NCBI RefSeq assembly: GCF_963676685.1
Contig: NC_092356.1
Span: forward strand, 48,571,601-48,635,600
Origin: Mytilus edulis
Lineage: Eukaryota; Mollusca; Bivalvia; Mytilida; Mytilidae
Length of the DNA: 64,000 bases
Reading direction: 5' to 3'
The notes beneath the pieces were generated by a model, which was not told where the DNA came from, did no database searches, and saw only the letters and a program-made list of their open reading frames with translations. Both the position numbers and the translations under genes were made by a program. Below, piece after piece: positions 57,651 to 64,000 of this stretch. How positions within the stretch are numbered: the first letter of the stretch is position 1; the number at the start of each line of letters is the position of its first letter.

Positions 57651-59108
57651 ATGTGGTGGGATAATATTAAACATGTTCCTTTGGGTAGTTTCCTTATATA
57701 TTTTATCCAATGCTAAAAGAAAATTTCCTTCTCCAAGGAAAAAACACTACACAAAGTTCCCAATGGATTAAAATAGGCATAACTTTGCTTTTTGTCTGGC
57801 TACATTTGTGTAGCAGATGAATATACAAATGTCATTACAAATGTACTGGTACAAATGTACATTTATATGGCAGTGTCTGTACATCGCATGCAGGGACCAG
57901 TAGTTAAATTGGCATTTATACAATGAAGGTTACACTTTCCTGCATCAGGTTTTATTTTTAAATGACATCGGATCGGGACTGAAAAGTGAAATATGTACTG
58001 AAAATTTGGAAATTATTGCATGCATTTATTATTGGGATCTTGTCATTTTAGACTGACATGCGATTTTATATTTTTGCGATTTTGAGAAAAATCTTGTTTC
58101 AGATAAAAATATCAAAATGAGCGTTTTAACTACATGTATTTCCCTTATTTCCCTGTCCCATGCATTTGTCACAATAATAAAAACATCCCAATAATTACTG
58201 AAGTTGCAGAACATCATCAAAATGATCATATACAGAAATTATCATCAATTTGTTGACTGTGTTTTCAGATTCAGTGAAGAGAATGGAAAACTATATTTTC
58301 AATTTGTATTTATTAGATGAAAATACATAACAAACATTGCAAATTAAATGCACACTGAAGAAACAACTGTATACATGTATACAGTCCCTGTAAAATAATT
58401 TGAAAAACGTGAAAAACTACATGTATGATAAAATGAAAATGCAAATTTTAAAGAATAGAATTTTATTGAATATGGAAAATATCTATATGTAATTTGAAAA
58501 TATTAAGTATATTGCAAAACAGAAAATGAATTTTAAAATATCTAAAACCACTTTAAATAAAACATGGGGCCTGGGTGTATATTTAAAAATTAAAGAAGCA
58601 AGTACATGTAACAAGATCAAATTAACCAATTTTAAAAGATTCATGTATAAACTATAAGATTTGGAACATATTTTACAATCCACATAATTCAACCATGCTC
58701 ATTTCAAATTTATTTTATAAGAATTTAAGTTAAACTGTTTTTTCTCACTTGTTTATTATGCTAAAGATTATCATTTAAAAAAAAAATTCTATCATACATG
58801 TATCAAAACTTATAGTTAATATTAAAAAGATGTTTTTTTAAAAATCTAACCAGGGATGTTTCTCATCTCAGTTAGTAATGTTGCCAATGTGCCTACATGT
58901 ACATGAGATTGCGGAGTCTTGGCTTATGCATGTTGTGTAGATCTTTGAATGCCACTATTTTCCCAGTTCATGATATTATTCTGGTGTCCTGGGTGTCGGA
59001 AATAAAATAAAATAAAACAATATTCTTGAATTGAACTAAATCAAACTAAATTAAACATGTTAAATGATAGAATTGAGACTGTGCTTGAAAAAATATCAAG
59101 ATATAAAG
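57651..59108. other. Intergenic with a degenerate copy of the 60.2-kb exon start
   Basis: Around 58975-59005, 'tggtgtcctgggtgtc' repeats, with changes, the words at 60233-60246 that begin the candidate exon there. Its frame is broken and the AG acceptor is altered (CCG in place of CAG). Otherwise AT-rich with no gene. Confidence 0.35.
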
Positions 59109-59302
59109 AAATAACTCATTGGGGCTTGAATATATCATGATTTTACCATGGGTTGGCCCTTTATGACAAATATTTTACACTGAGCGATAGCCGCTCTTTA
59201 TGACAAATATTTTACACTGAGGGATAGTGAGGGCTAAAATATCAGCATAAAGGGACAACCGGTGGTAAAATCACGATATATTCAAGTTCCCATGAATTAT
59301 TT
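59109..59302. mobile_element. Hairpin MITE with internal 37-bp tandem repeat
   Basis: 'aaataactcattggggcttg' and 'atcatgattttaccatgg' on the left are mirrored by 'ggtggtaaaatcacgatata' and 'ttcccatgaattattt' on the right. Inside, 'ctttatgacaaatattttac' starts two units at 59159 and 59196. A similar end word (GAATTATTTC.ATTCTAATA) occurs at about 6801, so another member may lie at 6.6-6.8 kb. Confidence 0.65.
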
Positions 59303-60151
59303 CGATTCTAATAGGAAAAATACAGCAATTTTTTTTTTATCAAAGCACTCTAGGTGGAGACAAATATTTGCCATTCCCATAAATAAACGCTCTATTAAAT
59401 TGGCGTAAAAGAATGGAGCAAACTGAATTTGTGACATGCTTAAACTATTTACAATAAAATAATTAGATAGTTTTGGATGAATTTAAATGATAATTTCTTT
59501 ATTTGTCTTCCGTGTTTAAAAAAATTTGCTTATACCACATTTTAGCATCGTTTGTTTACGTTTCCTTGTGATGATTTTCGGTTTCACAAGCGTGTATTTT
59601 CCTGTAAAATGCTTATCTTCATACGTCATTGTTCTAATATGACGTCAAGTATCTCATTCATTAAAAATCATATGACCATGATGACGTGGGAGTAGGATTG
59701 GAAATGATTACATACCAATATAAACAACTGTTCATCATTTTTGAAAAAGACTATGTATGTATGAAAATCAAATTATTTATCTTCCCTTGATGATAGCTAT
59801 AGATTGATTGGGAAATGAACCATAGTTGTCTAATGGTAATCGCAGAGAGGGACTAGCAAGCAATATTGTTAAAACAATTTTCCACTATAAAAGAATGTTG
59901 CTATATACAAATATAAGGACTTAATTTGTTAGCTATATCTACAAATTTTATTAGATATTATGATTTTTTATTACAATAGATTAATATACAATTTAAATCA
60001 CAATAATAAATCAGGAACTTTCATATCCTGCAGCTGTAAGCAAGGTGATTCTCATATGGTCAATTGACCATGTCTGTATGCTGACACATAACAGTATCAC
60101 ATAACAGTATGTTGACTAATGATTGGTTTAGTATTTCTGTCTTCAGCTTAC

Positions 60152-60246
60152 ATGTAGTTCCTTCATCATCTTAAATATTTCCATGCATCTGTCTTTTTGT
60201 CTGAGGACGTTGCTTATATTGGTGTTGTTGCTGGTGTTCTGGGTGT
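60152..60246 (-). CDS. Possible internal exon of an unidentified gene
   Basis: Flanked by a good acceptor (AACTTATATCAG) and a perfect donor (GTAAGC) on the minus strand; 95 nt, open in the frame giving DTQNTSNNTNISNVLRQKDR then CMEIFKMMKELH. The amphipathic, charged end could be a helix. I cannot name a family. The resemblance of its start to a broken copy 1.2 kb away suggests exon duplication or a repeat-derived exon. No neighbouring exon is certain. Confidence 0.28.
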
Positions 60247-60652
60247 CTGATATAAGTTAAAAAAATATGAATTGAACTAAATGAAGCAAATATTTATATA
60301 TTATGAAAAATTAAAAGTATAAATGTATGGATTTGATAAATATTTATTTAGTGATAGAAAATCATGAAAATTGGAAACATTTATTCATTTAATATTGTAT
60401 CTCAAAAATGTTAATTATGCATGTAGTTTTATTTTGAAATAAACAATGATAAATGTTCTTTTTCTCAATACATTGAAATGATCTAAACAGATAAAGTCTA
60501 TATATTCAAAGGGATTTAACCCAAGGATTTTTAATTGATGCACAACAATTTCACTCTTTTTGTACTATTTATGGTTAGCCCTGTTTGGCCACTTTCATGA
60601 CTTTGGAATTTTCCAGTATACATGTACATGTACAAATGTATGTATTGACTGT

Positions 60653-60980
60653 TCAGACCGGATATTGTTCAGCATTGTGGATACACAAGTTGTTCAGTGT
60701 GTCTTCTGTATTCTTCCCCAATGATAATCGGTCTTGCCACATTCTTTTATTTAGATAGGAACCTAGTGCTTCACTTGAAACCCCTTTCATTATTTTGAAT
60801 TTCTGTTTTGTTTTGGCCCAGCAATATTCAATATTTTGTGTGTGTACGTCTGTTTATGGGTTGACAAAGTGATTACTCATGGCAAGATCAAGTTTCAGTT
60901 TCTTTTTGATACGATGGTATGCCTTCCATTGATCAGAGTGGTTGATGGATCCTGGTTTCACAAAACATTGTGGGATTAAT
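60653..60980 (-). pseudogene. IS1595/Merlin-type DDE transposase remnant
   Basis: On the minus strand a frame of about 108 codons reads LIPQCFVKPGSINHSDQW, then AYHRIKKKL, SNHFVNP, a TAA stop at 60854-60856, then VHTQNIEYCWAKTKQKFK and YLNKRMWQ. The order (I-x-x)SD-x-W-x-AY, NH-x-x-FVNP-x-x-x-VHTQ-x-IE-x-x-W-x-x-x-K and YL-x-x-x-MW is the C-terminal part of the ISXO2/IS1595 DDE domain, which in animals is the Merlin superfamily; D of SDQW and E of NIE are two acidic triad positions. The N-terminal catalytic aspartate region is missing and the in-frame stop disables it. I saw no terminal inverted repeats. Confidence 0.75.
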
Positions 60981-62033
60981 GGTTATTTATGTGTTTGCAT
61001 CTCGATTATCTACTATCTGCATTGGATCTCCTAGCCAGTACTTAGTGTTCACAATACTAGTATAAAAATTTTGTACATTGTACCAGAATTGACAAGTATT
61101 TTTTTTTTAAAATAAACAATACATATACATGTATATAGGTAATTTATCTTTTATTAAAGGTGTCACAGAATGATATTAACATATATACATGTACAAAAAT
61201 GTATATCTACAAAATGAATGCCTTGACAATTTCATAAGACATTGGGCATATACATGTAGATCATGTAGATGGTTAAGCACTAAATACTAATAATAAATAT
61301 AAGGATAATGAATACAGTTTACTTATATGATAAAGTACTTTTAAGAACTAATTATAAAATAAATTTAAGTCAGGAAACATGATATAACAAACATGTTTAA
61401 ATGATGATACAGTCATGACAGTTTCAAATGATATATCCAAGCTTAAGCCAGTTTTTCTATCTTTTTTTTGTGTTTGTTTTAATGGAACCATATGTACTGT
61501 CCCAGCATTTCAACAAACTCTTTATTTTCCTCTATCTTTCAGCTCATTCTTTCTAAGACTCGTAGTATATTTAAGGGAATTTTTTATAGACATTGCTGTT
61601 ATAGCTGCTGTATCATCAGAATTGGTTTTGTCTATTTCTTCTTTAGATGGCATTTCTGCAAACCTCTTTCTGCAGGCACTTAGCTCCCTTCACGCCAACA
61701 CGCAGGTGTGTGCACATTGGAATGCTGAACAAAAAAATATCCACGATTTTCAGCATTCTATGTTAAATATACATTTATACAAGTGTATAAAACGGAATAC
61801 ATTTCTATTTAATCCAATCGAATTACTAGTACATTTTTACATGTAACTTATTTGTCATTACTAAAAGACAGTTGTTCGTCCAACCGTATTTGAACTTAAA
61901 ATGCATTTTATTATACTTTAATGATTTTTATTTGTCCTCAAAGCATTTTTCTTTAAATGCCTCTGCAGAACGGCGACGGGACATTTAGGCTTTGACCCAT
62001 ACATGTACAATCGTACACCAATTCAACATTGGT
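60981..62033. other. Intergenic, no confirmed gene
   Basis: The 143-codon plus-strand frame at 61415-61846 is hydrophobic and T-rich, without domain features; the opposite strand has a 43-codon ATG frame (about 61645 down) that ends without a splice donor. Neither is supportable as a gene. Confidence 0.35.
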
Positions 62034-62345
62034 TTCCACTCTCTACTTTGGTTTGCATCAATCAAATTTTATGAAACTTGTACACAATGCTTGTTATCAA
62101 AACACAGATCAAGTTGAAATTTGGGAGCCGTCACTTTTGTTATTCAAGAGTAAAAAATGCAGAAATCTGTTTCTGTTATCTAACTTTGGTTTCCATCAAC
62201 CAAATCTTTTAAAACTTGTACACAATGCTAAGTACCATACAACACGTCAAGCCAGGTACAAGGGATGGTTTTCGAGTTTAAAGCCAGCCATGACGTCCTT
62301 CTCCTTCAGACACATTCTTCTTTTATTTGTGGTCTTACTTTAGTT
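62034..62345 (+). repeat. Tandem pair of period 138 bp
   Basis: 'ctttggtttgcatcaatcaa' at 62046 and 'ctttggtttccatcaaccaa' at 62184 each lead into 'aacttgtacacaatgc'. A further diverged unit is at about 63500-63650. The 104-codon frame across the pair is repeat translation. It resembles, in the reverse sense, the pair at 21.69-22.04 kb. Confidence 0.6.
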
Positions 62346-63860
62346 TCATGTTTAATTAAAAAAAGTATGACTGTCACTCTCATCAATCTCGAGGTCACTC
62401 AATGGAGAACCCACTGCATGGTGTATTATAACATCTTGCAATCAGATGCAGACTTCGCTGTGCGAGACACTTGATGAGATAAGCCCAGTGCTGTATCATT
62501 CTGTAGATTCTGTTTTGAGTATTATGTTGACAATGACGTTAATATTAATTTCTACTGCGGATAAAACGTACAGTGTAGATTGTACAGTGTAGTACGTCCA
62601 TTGACAACAGATGTTGGAAAAAAGCTGATCAACCATGAATAATGATAGGTCATCATCGCAAGCATTAATGTATTTTCATCGGATTTCAATGTGAATATGG
62701 ACTAAGTAATGGAGAAGTTTCTGCGAAGAGCAGATTTTGGACAATTTTGAGTAAATTCTGTCTCACAAATTTATGAGTTGCTTATGTATTCAATGTACCA
62801 TCATTTACCCAATTCAAAACAATTCTGAATAGTTTTGCATTAATGAATCTTCTACATACCAGTAAGTCCTATGTAGCTCAACCTTCCTATGACTGAAAAC
62901 CAAAAAAAATATGATTTTCTGCATAAAAAGGTCCCAAATTTTATCCTTAGGCCCCTGTTCTGTATTGGTATTCAGTCTCTAAAGACTTTCACTTGCACCT
63001 TACTGCATGACCAGCTTCTTCAGATGGCACTTGTAGTTTTACAGCTCTCCTACGGTACTGTCCTAGCTATAGGTATTGGACTAACTTACAATAGTCAGTT
63101 CCTCAAGTGCTTTAAGGATGCATGTAATTTATTAAGTGTAATTCTCATTTACATGTGCTAAAGTCTAGAAAATCCTTTTAAATTTAACATGAAAATGAAC
63201 CCAGATTTACAATATTTTTTTTTTGATTTATTGACTTTGACATTGTAAACCAACAGTAACACTTTTTTTCATCTCTTGTTAAGATTGGAACAATCTCTTT
63301 TTTTATGCTTTTCCAAAACTTACTTATTCTTTTATTTTTTCAAATATGATGGGCCATAAGCTACAATTTTGACAGAATAAGCTTTCAAAACTAAAATCTA
63401 CAATGTTTTAAACATTAAAATGAACGTCGCTTTTATTGTTCAAGAGTTGTGCACCTTTTCAAATTGAAAAGTTATCGAATTGTTTGTTTTTGTTCTCCAA
63501 CATTGAAGTTTAATTAAATCAAATGTTATGAAATTTATATACACAATTCTTATTATCCAACATAACCATGATAACTAGCTATCTCAGTTCAAGTTTTGAA
63601 TTTGGGTGGCATCGCTTTTATTGTTCTATAGTCATGATACATTGTAGATAACGTTTTGTCCCTTAATTAACTCTATATATGCCAGCAAGAGCATCATCTG
63701 TGTCCATGGACACATTCTCCTTTTATTTTTTTGGTAATTCAGTGTAAATTTAACCAACTTATTCAGAATATTATACTCTTTCAGTCATTGTAAATTTTAG
63801 CAGGCCTAGAATATATATGTTTAATGCAAACTTTGTATGTAAAATATGGTGTTCTACAAA
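62346..63860. other. Intergenic, no gene seen
   Basis: AT-rich DNA with one more diverged unit of the 138-bp repeat at about 63500-63650. The 90-codon frame at 62889-63161 has no splice or domain support. Confidence 0.35.
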
Positions 63861-63930
63861 CAAACTCATCATATATCCGTGTACCTGGATTGAAATTTTG
63901 CTGCTAACATTTTTTGTACATCAGTTCCTA
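63861..63930 (+). repeat. R2 repeat 5' fragment
   Basis: 'aactcatcatatatccgtg' and 'acctggattgaaattttg' match the start of the R2 copy at 13.24 kb. It breaks off before the CGCGCGT block. Confidence 0.45.
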
Positions 63931-64000
63931 TCTATATTATTTTAGGTGAAGAATGATAGGAATAAGAATGGATAATTACAAGGTAAAAATCTGTTGTATC

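Noticed and set aside
61510-61646. 43-codon minus-strand ATG frame (MPSKEEIDKTNSD...) after a TTTGCAG
   Set aside because: Amino-acid mix looks plausible, but it ends in a stop with no donor, and no neighbouring exon is visible.
61415-61846. 143-codon plus-strand open frame, the second longest in the window
   Set aside because: T-rich hydrophobic translation without domains or splice sites. Close to the transposase relic, but the frame does not match that family.
62029-62343. 104-codon plus-strand frame with internal similarity
   Set aside because: The repeated protein segments come from a 138-bp non-coding tandem repeat also present, diverged, near 63.5 kb.
1-64000. CRISPR arrays, rRNA, tRNA or bacterial operons
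   Set aside because: Short direct repeats here (27519, 48860) lack spacers of CRISPR type, and no cloverleaf or rRNA core was recognised by eye. The gene structures are eukaryotic.

Overview
This window looks like nuclear DNA from a bivalve mollusc, most probably a mussel of the Mytilus group. That is an inference from gene content (a secreted PAN/apple plus C-type lectin family, a defensin-like exon), small exons with canonical GT-AG borders, high AT content and dense short repeats of a kind I associate with mussel genomes. No database search was possible. There are no operons or bacterial-type genes, and most open reading frames here are chance frames in AT-rich introns and intergenic DNA.

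The main content, about 8.6 to 43.1 kb, is a tandem cluster of four related genes on the minus strand. I call them A to D from high to low coordinates. The ancestral gene has three coding exons: exon 1 (signal peptide plus PAN/apple-like domain), exon 2 (first half of a C-type lectin-like domain, always 177 nt) and exon 3 (second half with the ligand-loop region and stop). Every intron is phase 1, so exons can be lost, duplicated or skipped without breaking frame. Gene A (43134 to 37655) is complete, 242 aa. Gene B (36134 to 31413) has exons 1 and 3 but no recognisable exon 2. Gene C (25971 to 21321) has good exons 1 and 2, but exon 3 is frameshifted by a 7-bp tandem duplication. Gene D (15270 to 10730, or to 8661) is complete and carries a second terminal exon made by a roughly 2-kb tandem duplication. 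Genes C and D come from a larger segmental duplication of about 10.6 kb period that includes their upstream regions.

Left flank (1 to 8.2 kb): a plus-strand terminal exon for a small cysteine-rich, defensin-like peptide (474 to 686), a decayed LINE C-terminus (about 5.5 to 6.15 kb), a 54-bp inverted repeat pair bounding about 2.26 kb, and several hairpin MITEs.

Right flank (43 to 64 kb): no convincing host gene. It holds hairpin MITEs, a foldback-like element whose arms are arrays of a 15-bp repeat (48860 to 49388), a 100-N assembly gap (53536 to 53635), a gag-only LTR retrotransposon (gag 53637 to 54365, LTR 55318 to 56025), a broken IS1595/Merlin-type transposase (60653 to 60980), and one low-confidence minus-strand exon near 60.2 kb.

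Within-window homology dates some insertions. A TTAA-flanked MITE (11258 to 11530) has its empty site in the sister duplicate, and a composite element of about 2 kb (15850 to 17810) is present upstream of gene D but absent upstream of gene C. If the lectin genes work together, it is as a diversified set of secreted recognition proteins differing in the CTLD loop (EPD, QPD, DPD) and in C-terminal tails. The function is inferred from the domains only.
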